Assembly (NCBI RefSeq): GCF_003977755.1
Contig: NZ_RQWN01000007.1
Location: 114,848-178,847 of the forward strand
Reading direction: 5' to 3'
Source of the DNA: Haloterrigena salifodinae
GTDB taxonomy: Archaea; Halobacteriota; Halobacteria; Halobacteriales; Natrialbaceae
DNA: 64,000 bases
Positions 1 to 8,670 of the stretch are shown piece by piece. Below the pieces are notes generated by a model that saw only the letters and a list, made by a program, of their open reading frames with translations, did not search any database and was not told the DNA's origin. The stretch's first letter is position 1, and each line of letters starts with the position of its first letter. A program made the translations under genes and the position numbers.

Positions 1-239
1 AAGGCGTTCTGTTGATCGAACCGGTTGCGGGCGACGAGGACGCCCCCCAGAAGTGCGAGCGCAACGATTCCCGCAAGCGCCGCGACGTGCGGGCTCCACT
101 CGAGCTGGAGTGGCCGAGTCAACGGGCTCACGTCACCCAGTGACTCGGAGGAAAGTGTCGATACGATTGGTTCGTTGCCGATGCTACTCGGACCGGAGTC
201 GGCGATCATCGCGAGACTAGCTCGGAAGTGAATGCTCAT
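1..239 (-). CDS. Partial membrane-anchored protein (N-terminal part), function unknown
   Basis: An open frame on the minus strand starts with ATG at 239-237 and runs off the left window edge, giving about 79 residues. It has a short polar N-terminus, a Ser/Pro-rich stretch, then one hydrophobic segment (HVAALAGIVALALLGGVLVA) followed by a basic stop-transfer NRF. This looks like a membrane anchor. The AT-rich stretch at about 300-345 could hold its promoter. I do not recognise the family, and the missing C-terminus may carry the functional domain. Confidence 0.5.
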   Translation of the reverse strand, partial: MSIHFRASLAMIADSGPSSIGNEPIVSTLSSESLGDVSPLTRPLQLEWSPHVAALAGIVALALLGGVLVARNRFDQQNA

Positions 240-1086
240 GTGAATTGGATGGGCCTTGATTCGCTCACGCTCTCGTTTCCCTGTACCGTCGATACCGCTC
301 CCCAAAATGTTTTTTATCGATCATTTATCGTTCCTGTACAGTATTTCACGATCGGTGATGGGGTTGGTCGCTCGGTGGATCGTCGAGGTTCCCGCTGCGG
401 TTAGCGATCCCTACGCGCCCGGTGCACGCCGCTCCAGCGCCCCGTCGGTTCGCGCGATTCCCCCGTAGACGGCCGTTGCAGCCGATCGGATTTCGACTGC
501 CGAACTTGTCAGCTATTTTGCCGATGGTGGGAGGCGCAACGGTGCTTCGGAGAGCCGTAGACCGAGGGTTCGAATAAACTGGGTCGGACGTTTGAAACGA
601 CTAGCCGGGATTCGTTCCGATTCAGACGGTAAGCGATCAATTCGATGAGTGTCTCGAGAACCGAAATCAGCCGAGCGCCGATTGATCGGCGTCTCGGGCT
701 CCCTCTGAACCGATCTCGCGTGAGCCGTTTCATTCACTCGAGTAGACCGGAACCGGGGCATTAGCGAGACGGATCGTCCGCTTCGTTCGGGTCAGTCCAG
801 TCACCTGACACCACTTGAGCGAGTCGCGACAACGACCGGAGCTGCACGCGGCTACGGGTGCCGCTGCGTCAACGAGCGATACCGTGCTGCGAGTAGTGTT
901 ACGGTGTGATTCGATCGCGCTTGAGGTGGTGCACGTCACGGCTCAGGACCGAGGGTGCGCGGGACAGTTCAGGATCAGTCACCGCTCCTGTGGTGGTACG
1001 GTTTCGGACTGTAAACGGTCCCGCGCGAGAAGAGACCGAGAATGAGCGGCCAGCCGCGACGCTGGCGCGGGCGGCTCTCGTCTGCT
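240..1086. other. Long intergenic region without a convincing gene
   Basis: About 850 bases. Open frames exist on both strands, but they are rich in Arg/Ser, lack acidic bias and look like GC-driven chance frames. The only clear structure is an AT-rich stretch at about 303-345, probably the promoter of the leftward gene ending at 239. No RNA gene, repeat or transposase was seen. Confidence 0.5.
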
Positions 1087-1494
1087 CTAGACGCCCGGCA
1101 CGCCAGCGGCCTCGAATCCGGTGACGCCGATAAGCGCGAGGACGTAGAGCACGACCAGGACCGACAGCCAGGCGACGATCGTAATCGCGGCGGCGTCGAT
1201 CCAGCCGCCCGGATACCGGGAGTTGATCACCGCGAGGTAGGCCACGAAGACCAGCAGCGGACCGAGCAGCGGAATCCAGCCGAGGAAGAACCCGACGACG
1301 CCCCAGACGACCGCCCCGATCAACGCCGTGACGAGCGCGTACGTGTAGTCCTCGGAGTCGACGATCACCTTCGCGCCGACGTAGATGCCGACCGCGCCGA
1401 TCAGCAGGCTGACGGCGAAGACGATGAGACTCTGTACGGGCGTTGCGCCGCTCTGACCGGGCACCGTGGCGACACCGGTGAGACTCTCGATCAT
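1087..1494 (-). CDS. Small multi-pass membrane protein, function unknown
   Basis: A 135-residue protein with about four hydrophobic segments (residues about 20-45, 50-75, 78-92 and 105-125), separated by short polar loops such as GAKVIVDSEDY and INSRYPGGWID. Composition and codon use match the surrounding genes, and no competing frame looks better. It resembles conserved haloarchaeal integral membrane proteins of unknown role. It is followed on the same strand by the epimerase at 1677-2654 in a loose arrangement, but about 180 bases separate them, so an operon is not implied. Confidence 0.75.
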   Translation of the reverse strand: MIESLTGVATVPGQSGATPVQSLIVFAVSLLIGAVGIYVGAKVIVDSEDYTYALVTALIGAVVWGVVGFFLGWIPLLGPLLVFVAYLAVINSRYPGGWIDAAAITIVAWLSVLVVLYVLALIGVTGFEAAGVPGV

Positions 1495-1676
1495 ACCCGT
1501 TCGTGAGGCGGCGTATTCCGTTAGTTATCTTTCACCTACACTCACGGAAACGCCGTTCCATCCGCTACTAACTCGGTTTTCGAGCGTCTCCCGAGAAGAG
1601 CGTCCAACATTGGTAGTCGATATCAAACTCTTCCGCTGGGAGCAGTTCCGGTCGTTTGCTACCCTGCACACTAGCT

Positions 1677-2654
1677 TCAGCTGATGGTTCGTTCTTCTTG
1701 GCTCGATTCGACGTCGGCGTCCGACGGCGTCAGCCGCGTCCCGTCAACGAGCGATTGAATCCCACTTTTGAGGCTCACGCGCGGTTCGAACCCGAGCGTC
1801 CGCTTCGCTTTGGAGACGTCCGCGCCGCTGTGTCTGATGTCGCCGGGACGGGAATCGCGGTGGACGATCGGCGAGTCGGAGTCGGTCGCATCCGTGATCG
1901 TCTCCGCCAGTTCCTTGATCGACGTCCGGCTTCCCGTGCCGATGTTGTAGGCCTCGCCGACCGCATCGGTCGTCGCCGCCCGGAGGTTCGCCCGGATGAT
2001 ATCGCTGACGTGGACGAAGTCCCGGGTCTGTTCGCCGTCGCCCTCGATCGTAACGGGTTCTCCCGCGCGCGCCTGCTCGAGAAACGTCGAGATGACGCCG
2101 CTGTAGGGGCCCTGCTGGCGCGGCCCGTAGGCGTTGAAGTACCGCAGCGCGACCGTCTCGAGATCGTACAGCTCCGCGTAGCGGCGAGCGTACTGGTCGA
2201 CGGCGAGCTTCTGGATGCCGTAGGGCGAGGCCGGATCGGTCGACGCGGTTTCCGAGATGGGAAGCTCATCGGGGTGGCCGTACACCGCGGCGCTCGAGGC
2301 GACGACGACCCGGGCGTCCTCCTGGCGAGCCTGTTCCAAGACCAGCAGGCTCGCGTCGAGATTCGTCTCGTTGCTCCGCCGCGGAGCGTCGACGCTACGG
2401 GAGACGCTGACGAGCGCGGCGTGGTGGAAGATGACGTCGACGCCGCGGGCCGCCCGCTGGAGGGCGATCGGATCGCCGACGTCGCCCTCGACGATCGTCA
2501 CGCCGTCGGGGAGATAGCTCCGGTCGCCCGACGAGAAGTTATCGAGGACCCGGACCTCGTTGTGCGGCGCCAATGCCCCGACGAGGTGGCTCCCGATAAA
2601 GCCCGCACCGCCGGTGACGAGCACCGTTTTGTCGCGAATCGCTGCTGTATCCAT
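1677..2654 (-). CDS. NAD-dependent nucleotide-sugar epimerase/dehydratase (extended SDR, UDP-glucose 4-epimerase-like)
   Basis: A 325-residue extended short-chain dehydrogenase/reductase. The Rossmann glycine motif TGGAGFIG is at residues 14-21, VSSAAVYG supplies the catalytic Ser region, and YGIQK near residue 145 supplies the Tyr-x-x-x-Lys pair. The C-terminal RDFVHVSDI and YNIGTG motifs are typical of GalE/GDP-mannose dehydratase-like enzymes. It probably interconverts or oxidises a UDP- or dTDP-sugar for surface glycan synthesis. The substrate cannot be told from the sequence. The last ~25 residues are a polar, probably disordered tail. Confidence 0.88.
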   Translation of the reverse strand: MDTAAIRDKTVLVTGGAGFIGSHLVGALAPHNEVRVLDNFSSGDRSYLPDGVTIVEGDVGDPIALQRAARGVDVIFHHAALVSVSRSVDAPRRSNETNLDASLLVLEQARQEDARVVVASSAAVYGHPDELPISETASTDPASPYGIQKLAVDQYARRYAELYDLETVALRYFNAYGPRQQGPYSGVISTFLEQARAGEPVTIEGDGEQTRDFVHVSDIIRANLRAATTDAVGEAYNIGTGSRTSIKELAETITDATDSDSPIVHRDSRPGDIRHSGADVSKAKRTLGFEPRVSLKSGIQSLVDGTRLTPSDADVESSQEERTIS

Positions 2655-2877
2655 TGGGTCGTCCCACCAGCCACCCGCTGTTTAGTATCCGATTCGTACC
2701 GTCGCACGCGCGGGCGCGCACCTCGGTAAGGCGCTGCTTACACCGGGATTCATCGTCCTGCTCGAGCGGAGCGGACGGTGAGACAGTTCGCGGACGGTGG
2801 GTGGGCGAACGCCGCGGATACCGTCAGCCTGTAGCGGCGGTCGACGGACAACCGACTCGAGTACGGGCGCTCCGTTT

Positions 2878-3099
2878 CTACCGGGGATTCTCTCCCTGGT
2901 CGGCTTCGACGGGGTATTTCTTGACGAGCGTTGTGCCGGCCTCGATCAGAACGTAGATTGGGAGGAGAACAAAGAGCAGGAGGCCGACGAGATCGACGAG
3001 ATCAGCAAACGGCGGTTTCGCCATCCCAGACTCCATATTGAAATAGATCACCACGATGAACCACAGTGTTGCCGCCCGGAATATCGTCTCTGCTTCCAT
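2878..3099 (-). CDS. Small two-helix membrane protein, function unknown
   Basis: A 73-residue protein with two hydrophobic helices (about residues 9-20 and 36-55), FADLVDLV between them and a polar, charged C-terminus. A strongly AT-rich tract immediately upstream (about 3100-3150) looks like a haloarchaeal TATA promoter. Coding potential is modest because the gene is short, but the membrane-protein composition argues against a chance frame in GC-rich DNA. Confidence 0.6.
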   Translation of the reverse strand: MEAETIFRAATLWFIVVIYFNMESGMAKPPFADLVDLVGLLLFVLLPIYVLIEAGTTLVKKYPVEADQGENPR

Positions 3100-3242
3100 A
3101 TTTGAATATATTATAGTTATCCGTAAATATCAATTGAACACCTTCTCTGCTATCGACTCCGTTCGTTCGGCGTCACTCGTCGAATTAGAGATGCGAGTCG
3201 TTTGGGGAAGCTATATGCGCGCCCCTCAGCAACCACTCGGCA

Positions 3243-4634
3243 ATGACCGTTGATCTCGTCGTACGCAACTGTACCGTCGTCACGCCGGCGGGCCGCTCGC
3301 CCGACTCGGGCGTCGCCGTCGAGGACGGTGAGATCGTCGCCGTCGCCCACAGCGACCGCCTTCCCGAGGCGGACCGCGTCGTCGACGGCGAAAGGAACGC
3401 GCTGGTGCCGGGGATCGTCGACGGCCACATCCACAACCGCGAGCCTGGCCTCGAGTACAAGGAAGACTGGGAGTCGGCCACGCGGGCCGCGGCCGCCGGC
3501 GGCGTGACGACCGTCGTCGGGATGCCCAACACGGACCCGGTCATCGACCGACCCGAGAACCTCGAGTTGAAGTTCGAGCGCGGCGAGGCGTCGGCCCACG
3601 TCGACTTCCAGAGCTACGCGGTCGTCACGAGCGAGAACATTGACTTGATCCCCGAAATCAACGCGGTCGGGCCGCTCGGGTTCAAGATTTTCCTCGGATC
3701 GACGGTGGGCGACGTCCCGCCGCCGAACGACGGCGAGATCCTCGAGGCGATGGAGACGATCCGCGAGACCGGCAAACGGCTGGGCTTCCACGAGGAGAAC
3801 GGGGAGATCATCGACCACTACACGGAGCGGTTCAAGGCCGAGGGGCGAAACGACCCCATCGATCACTCCCACTCCCGGCCTGTGATCGCCGAGCGGGAGG
3901 CCGTCGAGCGGATGATCACCTTCGCCGAGGAGACCGGCGCGAAGGTCCACATGTTCCACGTCTCTTCGGGGTCGGCCGCCGAGGCCGTCGCCCGCGGCAA
4001 GGAACGCGGCGTCGACGTCACCGCCGAGACGACGCCCCACTACCTCTGGTTCACCGAGGAAGTCATGCGCGAGAAGGGGAATCCGGCCCGCATTCAGCCC
4101 CCCATTCGGGACGCCGACGAGCGCGAGAAGCTCTGGGAAGTCGGTATCGACGAGGGCGCGATCGACATCGTCGCGACCGACCACGCCCCTCACACCCCCG
4201 AGGAGAAGAAAGTCGACGACCCGTTCGGCAATACCTGGGACGCCATCTCGGGCTTCGTCGGCCTCGAGACCGAGGTTCCGGTCATGCTCACCTTCGTCGA
4301 TCAGGGCCGACTCTCCCTCGAGGAGTGGGTGCGACGGCACTCCACCCGTCCGGCACAGGTCTGGGGCATGTACCCCCAGAAGGGCTCGCTACAGGTCGGC
4401 ACCGACGCCGACTTCACGATTGTCGATCCCGATCGGGAGTGGACCCTCGAGGACGCCGACGAACTTCACTCCAAGAACTGCGTGACGCCCTTCATCGGCG
4501 AGTCCTTTACCGGCAAGGCGGTGACGACCGTCGTCCGCGGCGAGGTCGTCTACGAGGGCGGCGAAGTCGTCGGCGACTCCGGCTACGGGACTCGCGTCGC
4601 GGTCGACGAGACGAACGATATCGACGACGTGTAG
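3243..4634 (+). CDS. Cyclic amidohydrolase, allantoinase/dihydroorotase family
   Basis: A 463-residue amidohydrolase-superfamily enzyme. DGHIHNREPG near residue 60 is the dinuclear metal HxH motif. GFKIFLGST near residue 140 supplies the lysine that is carboxylated in allantoinase-type members, whereas many class I dihydroorotases lack it. VATDHAPH near residue 310 is the catalytic Asp motif. It hydrolyses a cyclic amide (allantoin, dihydroorotate or a hydantoin). The carboxylysine pattern favours allantoinase or hydantoinase, whereas the nearby pyrD at 5194-6264 would suit a dihydroorotase. I keep the call at family level. Confidence 0.88.
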   Translation: MTVDLVVRNCTVVTPAGRSPDSGVAVEDGEIVAVAHSDRLPEADRVVDGERNALVPGIVDGHIHNREPGLEYKEDWESATRAAAAGGVTTVVGMPNTDPVIDRPENLELKFERGEASAHVDFQSYAVVTSENIDLIPEINAVGPLGFKIFLGSTVGDVPPPNDGEILEAMETIRETGKRLGFHEENGEIIDHYTERFKAEGRNDPIDHSHSRPVIAEREAVERMITFAEETGAKVHMFHVSSGSAAEAVARGKERGVDVTAETTPHYLWFTEEVMREKGNPARIQPPIRDADEREKLWEVGIDEGAIDIVATDHAPHTPEEKKVDDPFGNTWDAISGFVGLETEVPVMLTFVDQGRLSLEEWVRRHSTRPAQVWGMYPQKGSLQVGTDADFTIVDPDREWTLEDADELHSKNCVTPFIGESFTGKAVTTVVRGEVVYEGGEVVGDSGYGTRVAVDETNDIDDV

Positions 4635-4804
4635 CGACGACGGCCCCGACAACATCGGACAGTGCCGGTACCGGCCGCTTCCGATTATTCCGTTCGTTCG
4701 GACGGGAACGGATGTCGTTGATACCGACGATTCTCATTTCGTGAAAGTGGCGGAGGGTTTATATTCATCGTCCGATCCATCGAATTCGATGAGGGTCACC
4801 ACCC

Positions 4805-5044
4805 ATGACCGAATCCGAACCCGAGGCAGACGAGGACCGAGAGACGGACGAAGCAGACAAGACGGCGGAGCTTCGGTCGGTGTACCTCTCCGTGACCGAC
4901 GGTGACACCGATCCCGTCGTCGAGTCCCAACAGGAGGACTCGACCTCCCGCGAGATCCGCGAGGAACGCGCCGACGAAGCCGTCGGCCCGGCGGAACTGC
5001 ACGGACTCGACGACGCGATCGACGACGCCGAACCCGCCGACTAA
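4805..5044 (+). CDS. Small highly acidic protein, function unknown
   Basis: A 79-residue Asp/Glu-rich protein typical of the haloarchaeal proteome. A disordered acidic N-terminus is followed by a more ordered ELRSVYLSVTDGDTDPVVESQQ segment and a C-terminal part with REIREERADEAVGPAEL. A TATA-like TTTATATTC lies at about 4755-4765, the right distance for a short leader. No known domain was recognised. It converges with pyrD and is separated from it by a hairpin. Confidence 0.7.
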   Translation: MTESEPEADEDRETDEADKTAELRSVYLSVTDGDTDPVVESQQEDSTSREIREERADEAVGPAELHGLDDAIDDAEPAD

Positions 5045-5080
5045 CGGTCGGCGCCGTCCCCGTTCGGTGAGAGCCGCCTG

Positions 5081-5115
5081 CCGCTACTGCGGATCCACGT
5101 TGTCCGCCGTAGCGG
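5081..5115. terminator. Inverted repeat between convergent genes (possible bidirectional terminator)
   Basis: Arms CCGCTACTGCGGA and TCCGCCGTAGCGG pair over 13 bp with one mismatch, around a 9-base loop. The hairpin sits between the stop of the acidic protein gene and the stop of pyrD. There is no T-tract, so the terminator role is an inference from position. Confidence 0.4.
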
Positions 5116-5193
5116 ATGCTCCCCGCTACGCCCGCATTCCGAGGGTCGCCCCTTATGACTCGAGAACCGTAGCTGTCGGTCCGCGCCGCGACG

Positions 5194-6264
5194 CTACTCG
5201 AGATCGGCGCCGACCGCCGCTTCGATCGACGAGAAGCCGTCGCGCTCGAGCAGTTCGACCAGCCCCTGGTTGATCCGCTCGGCTGTCGACGGTCCCTGGT
5301 AGACAAACCCCGTATAGAGTTGCACGAGCGACGCGCCCGCGCGAATCTTCTCGTAGGCGCTCGCGGCCGAATCGACGCCGCCGACGCCGACGATCGGCAG
5401 TTCGCCGTCCGTGTGCTCGGCGATCGTTCGGATCACGTCGGTGGACCTGTCTTCGATGGGGGCGCCGCTGAGGCCGCCCCACTCCTCGCGGGCGGGCGAC
5501 TCGAGTCCTTCGCGGGTCGTCGAGGTGTTAGTTGCGACGATCCCGTCCAGACCGAACTCTTGAACGATGTCGACGAGATCCAGAATCGCGTCCTCGGGCT
5601 CGTCAGGACCGATCTTTACCAGCATCGGCACGTTCTCGTCGTTTTCGGCCTCGAGGGTTTCGAAGATCGCCCGCAGGTGCTCGGGCGAGGCCTCGTCGAA
5701 CTCGTCGGGCGTGTTCGGACAGGAGACGTTAACGACGACGTAGTCGGCGAAGGGCGAGAGTCGATCGAAGACGCGTCGGTAGTCCTCGATCGCCTCCCGT
5801 TCGGTCGAGGAGTTCATCTTCCCGATGTTGACTCCCAGTGGGAAACCGGGCGTGCCGTCTTCCTCGAGTCGCTCCTTGACGGCCTCCATTCCCTGCCCGT
5901 TGAATCCCATCCGGTTGACCATCCCCTCGTCCTCCCGCAGGCGGAACAGCCGGGGTCGGTCGTTGCCGTCCTGCGGGTAGGGCGTGACGGTGCCGATTTC
6001 GACGAACCCGAAGCCGAGCGCCTCGAGGGCGTGGGTCACCTCGGCGTTCTTGTCGAAGCCGGCCGCGATCCCCACCGGGTTCGGAAACGTCGAGTCGAAC
6101 AGGTCGACCTCGAGCGCGGGATGATCGTACTGGTAGGCCGCGGCGAGGGCCCGCCGCGTCGGCCACGTGGACTGGGCCGCCCGGAGCGTTCGCTTGCCGA
6201 GATCGTGGGCAGTCTCGGCCGGCAGTTTGAACGCGAGGGGGCGAACCCGCGAGTACAGCGTCAT
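5194..6264 (-). CDS. pyrD: Quinone-dependent dihydroorotate dehydrogenase (class 2)
   Basis: A 356-residue FMN enzyme that oxidises dihydroorotate to orotate in pyrimidine synthesis, passing electrons to membrane quinone. Class 2 hallmarks are the N-terminal extension (residues about 1-50) before VGIAAGFDKNAE, GFVEIGTVTPYPQDGNDRPRLFRL, GFNGQGMEAV, and the catalytic Ser motif VNVSCPNTP near residue 180. VKIGPD, NTSTTR and GVGGVDSAASAYEKI (FMN phosphate site) follow. Length matches the family. Its neighbour at 3243-4634 may belong to the same or a related nucleobase pathway. Confidence 0.95.
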   Translation of the reverse strand: MTLYSRVRPLAFKLPAETAHDLGKRTLRAAQSTWPTRRALAAAYQYDHPALEVDLFDSTFPNPVGIAAGFDKNAEVTHALEALGFGFVEIGTVTPYPQDGNDRPRLFRLREDEGMVNRMGFNGQGMEAVKERLEEDGTPGFPLGVNIGKMNSSTEREAIEDYRRVFDRLSPFADYVVVNVSCPNTPDEFDEASPEHLRAIFETLEAENDENVPMLVKIGPDEPEDAILDLVDIVQEFGLDGIVATNTSTTREGLESPAREEWGGLSGAPIEDRSTDVIRTIAEHTDGELPIVGVGGVDSAASAYEKIRAGASLVQLYTGFVYQGPSTAERINQGLVELLERDGFSSIEAAVGADLE

Positions 6265-6349
6265 TTGCCGACAGTCGGGACGGCCGGTAGGTAAACGTCT
6301 CGAAGACGAGAGCCGGACACCTCGATTTCGACCACGGGCTTGGTGACTC

Positions 6350-6374
6350 GGTCAGTACGTCTCGAGCAGCCCCA
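6350..6374 (+). repeat. Left copy of a 25-bp perfect direct repeat flanking the origin element
   Basis: Identical to 8671-8695 in the same orientation (core GTCAGTACGTCTCGAGCAGC). In the right copy it overlaps the stop codon of the intact thiolase gene. Confidence 0.85.
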
Positions 6375-6480
6375 CGACCGCGCCGCCGCCGATTCTCATC
6401 ACCCCAAGGCGCCGATCGGGTGGCCGAACGCGACCGCATCCCCTTGTGGATTCGTCTTCTCGCGAGGATTCGAACCGACC
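6350..6480 (-). pseudogene. Decayed duplicate of the thiolase 3' end
   Basis: This stretch matches the 3' end of the thiolase gene at 8673-9860. The first 25 bases (6350-6374) are identical to 8671-8695. It then continues with scattered substitutions through the IGGG...MGLLETY-coding end, skips about 70 bases, and resumes over the region coding for GHPIGA and the segment upstream of it. The open frame is disrupted and nothing upstream is thiolase-like. It is a dead partial copy that marks the left border of the orc1 element. Confidence 0.8.
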
Positions 6481-6710
6481 GTTACGTAGACCACCCGTGC
6501 GGTCGTTGCGCTCGAGGGGAACCTCGAGTCCAGACACCGTTGGGTGGGTATCGATTAGTCAATATTCATCCCGTCTTTCCGCTCCGTGATCGGTGCCATC
6601 AACCGGCCGATCGGTGATCCATTGCTCGAATTTGTACGTGGACGCGTACTTGAACTCGTTCACGATTAGCACGACTCTGGATGTGGAACGATGTCGATTT
6701 CTTCAAAGAG

Positions 6711-6730
6711 AACAGCGGACACGGTGGTGT
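6711..6730 (+). repeat. Origin recognition box copy 1
   Basis: AACAGCGGACACGGTGGTGT, the reference copy of the box. It is nearly identical to copy 3 at 6785. Confidence 0.75.
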
Positions 6731-6743
6731 AATCGAGACAGTC

Positions 6744-6764
6744 ACACCACTATGTCCGCAGTTC
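6744..6764 (-). repeat. Origin recognition box copy 2 (inverted)
   Basis: Inverted copy containing CACCACTATGTCCGCAG; one central change relative to copy 1. It faces copy 1 across 13 bases. Confidence 0.7.
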
Positions 6765-6784
6765 TGGACCCGAAAACGAATGCA

Positions 6785-6807
6785 GAACAGCGGACACGGT
6801 GGTGTGG
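6785..6807 (+). repeat. Origin recognition box copy 3
   Basis: Same sequence as copy 1 over the core (CAGCGGACACGGTGGTGT), with extra identity on the left (GA) and GG on the right. Confidence 0.75.
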
Positions 6808-6940
6808 GATCAATCGTTCACTACTCTGTTCGTAGAAGTAGGAGTAAATGAGTAGCATGTCGGCTGGTACGTTACGAAATTCTCAAATCACTCTATCTGG
6901 AGTGGCAGCAGCGCTGTTGTTGTATATGAATCGGCACACC

Positions 6941-6962
6941 CACACCACCGTGTCCGCTGTTC
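6941..6962 (-). repeat. Origin recognition box copy 4 (inverted)
   Basis: Inverted copy CACACCACCGTGTCCGCTGT, an exact complement of the core of copy 3. It stands left of the AT-rich tract. Confidence 0.75.
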
Positions 6963-7059
6963 TTGATTTCTTGACGGGCCATTGATTCCTCTCGCACTGT
7001 AAGCGAGACTCACTGCCGTTTCAACGATTCTTATCTAAGAGAACACGGATCGACCGTCT

Positions 7060-7140
7060 TCAGCTAATTAAATACCCATTTATATATTTGAATGAAGCCG
7101 TACAAAATGTACACTAAGGGGCTGAGACATAGATTTAATA
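7060..7140. other. AT-rich tract, candidate DNA unwinding element
   Basis: An AT-dominated stretch (TTAAATACCCATTTATATAT and following), contrasting sharply with the GC-rich surroundings. It lies between inverted box copies 4 and 5. Role inferred from position. Confidence 0.5.
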
Positions 7141-7203
7141 CTGGTGACCCAAACGCTTATCAACTAGATGGGGAATGGCCTATCTCGTTCTTCGTCGACG
7201 TTT

Positions 7204-7223
7204 CTGCGGACATGGTGGTGTGG
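7204..7223 (+). repeat. Origin recognition box copy 5
   Basis: CTGCGGACATGGTGGTGTGG, direct orientation, right of the AT-rich tract. With copy 4 it forms the inverted pair bracketing the putative unwinding element. Confidence 0.75.
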
Positions 7224-7252
7224 GTGTGCTGTCTATAATTTATAAGCAGATA

Positions 7253-7280
7253 GAACAGCGGACACTCCGGACACGATGGT
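7253..7280 (+). repeat. Origin recognition box copy 6 (degenerate)
   Basis: Starts GAACAGCGGACAC and repeats CGGACACGATGGT after a short duplication, so it is a rearranged box just upstream of the orc1 promoter. Binding here could also autoregulate orc1. Confidence 0.5.
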
Positions 7281-7321
7281 TTTATAAATTCTATGTAGGA
7301 AATATACTTTAGGTAAGAGGA

Positions 7322-8548
7322 ATGTTTGAACGGGACACTGATATCTACAAGAACCGCGATGCTTTGCGGGAGGATTATCAGCCAGATGAACTCGTGGGAC
7401 GTGATGAGGAAATCCAGAAGTATCGGGCAGCACTTCAGCCAGTGATCAACGGTGAACAACCAAATAATATCTTTTTGTATGGGAAAACGGGTGTCGGGAA
7501 GACTGCAGCGACCCGGTATCTTCTCTCTCACCTTGAGGAAGATGCGTCCCAGTACGACGATCTCGATCTTCACCTCTCATTTCTCAACTGTGATGGGCTT
7601 ACGTCATCATACCAAGTCGCGACCCGTTTAGTCAACGAATTTCGAGATGAGAGGGAACAAATCAGCTCGACAGGCTATCCGCGAGCTACCGTCTACGAAA
7701 TGCTGTGGAAAGAACTCGACGAAATCGGCGGAACTAATCTGATCGTTCTCGACGAAGTCGACCACGTCGAAGACGATTCCATCCTCTATCAGCTCCCCCG
7801 TGCTCGAGCAAACAGTAACATCTCTGAAGCGAACATTGGGATAATCGGTATCTCGAACGATTTCTCGTTTCGTGACGATCTTTCGCCGAAAGTCAAAAGT
7901 TCGCTCTGTGAGCAAGAGATACATTTCCCTGCTTACGATGCTGGTGATCTTCAGAAGATTCTCGAACGACGTGGACAGGTGGCATTTCGCGATGGTGTTC
8001 TCAACAATGCAGTTGTTCGTCTCTGTGCTGCCTACGGAGCGAAAGATGCCGGTGATGCACGCCAATCGATTGATCTTCTGATGAAAGCCGGCGATCTCGC
8101 TCGAGAAGAAGGGGCGGAGACCATTCGGGAGAGTCACGTCGAAACCGGCCGTCACGACCTCGAACGGGGACGAATTGAAGAGGGAATTAGAGGACTGACC
8201 CAACACGGGCATCTAGTACTGTACTCCTTGCTCACGATACATTTGCAGGACGAAACACCGGTTCGATCACGGGATATCCGACCTCGCTATACGAATTTCG
8301 CTCAGCGAGCCGGTCGGGATCCACTCGTGCCGCGACGAATGCGCGATCATCTCTCTGAACTGGCCATGCTCGGACTCGTCTCTGTAACCGAACGGAATGA
8401 AGGTCGACGCGGTGGGACGTATCGCGAATATACGCTTTCTATGAACGTTGATCTCATCCTTTCTGCCTTAGATGAAGTTGTTGACGAGGTCGGCATCCAC
8501 GAATCGATTCATGCTCTCGTAACCGATGATATTTCTCAGGACTCATAA
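7322..8548 (+). CDS. orc1/cdc6: Orc1/Cdc6-family replication initiator ATPase
   Basis: A 408-residue AAA+ initiator that binds origin boxes and recruits the MCM helicase. Walker A GKTGVGKT is at residues 54-61 and Walker B IVLDEVDH at about 141-148. Sensor-1-like IIGISND follows, and a C-terminal winged helix covers about residues 300-400. The start ATG follows an AT-rich promoter (TTTATAAATT, 7281-7290). Codon use is clearly more AT-rich than in flanking genes. With its own boxes and the bordering thiolase duplication, this points to an acquired or transposed replicon segment. It is probably one of several orc paralogs in the genome. Confidence 0.95.
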   Translation: MFERDTDIYKNRDALREDYQPDELVGRDEEIQKYRAALQPVINGEQPNNIFLYGKTGVGKTAATRYLLSHLEEDASQYDDLDLHLSFLNCDGLTSSYQVATRLVNEFRDEREQISSTGYPRATVYEMLWKELDEIGGTNLIVLDEVDHVEDDSILYQLPRARANSNISEANIGIIGISNDFSFRDDLSPKVKSSLCEQEIHFPAYDAGDLQKILERRGQVAFRDGVLNNAVVRLCAAYGAKDAGDARQSIDLLMKAGDLAREEGAETIRESHVETGRHDLERGRIEEGIRGLTQHGHLVLYSLLTIHLQDETPVRSRDIRPRYTNFAQRAGRDPLVPRRMRDHLSELAMLGLVSVTERNEGRRGGTYREYTLSMNVDLILSALDEVVDEVGIHESIHALVTDDISQDS

Positions 8549-8556
8549 TATCCTGT

Positions 8557-8576
8557 AACACCACTATGTCCGCAGT
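8557..8576 (-). repeat. Origin recognition box copy 7 (inverted, downstream of orc1)
   Basis: AACACCACTATGTCCGCAGT, almost identical to copy 2, placed 9 bases after the orc1 stop. Confidence 0.7.
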
Positions 8577-8670
8577 AACCTCGTCGGATACGGTCTGTCT
8601 CGCGGCATTTCTCTTTCCAGATATGGGACCTATCCAGTAGTGACTCGAGACCTCAAGCGGAGATCGATCC

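Larger units (their letters stand above)
6560..7321. other. Putative replication origin (oriC-type) upstream of orc1
   Basis: Non-coding region of about 760 bases holding six copies of a G-rich box (core GCGGACACGGTGGTGT) in both orientations, with an AT-rich tract at about 7060-7140 that would suit a DNA unwinding element. A seventh box lies just past the orc1 stop. Haloarchaeal origins classically consist of an AT-rich element flanked by inverted ORBs next to an orc1/cdc6 gene. The boxes here differ from the commonest chromosomal ORB type, as expected for an Orc1 paralog with its own cognate boxes. Origin activity is inferred. Confidence 0.75.

Noticed and set aside
1656..2729. Plus-strand open frame of 357 codons opposite the epimerase
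   Set aside because: Shadow frame of the epimerase, which has the TGGAGFIG and YxxxK motifs. The plus-strand translation has no recognisable fold.
3150..4340. Minus-strand open frame of 396 codons opposite the amidohydrolase gene
   Set aside because: It is the shadow of the amidohydrolase: composition is Arg/Val/Asp-rich with no domain, and the plus-strand gene has full family motifs.
5320..6294. Plus-strand open frame of 324 codons opposite pyrD
   Set aside because: Antisense shadow of the pyrD gene in GC-rich DNA; no family similarity.
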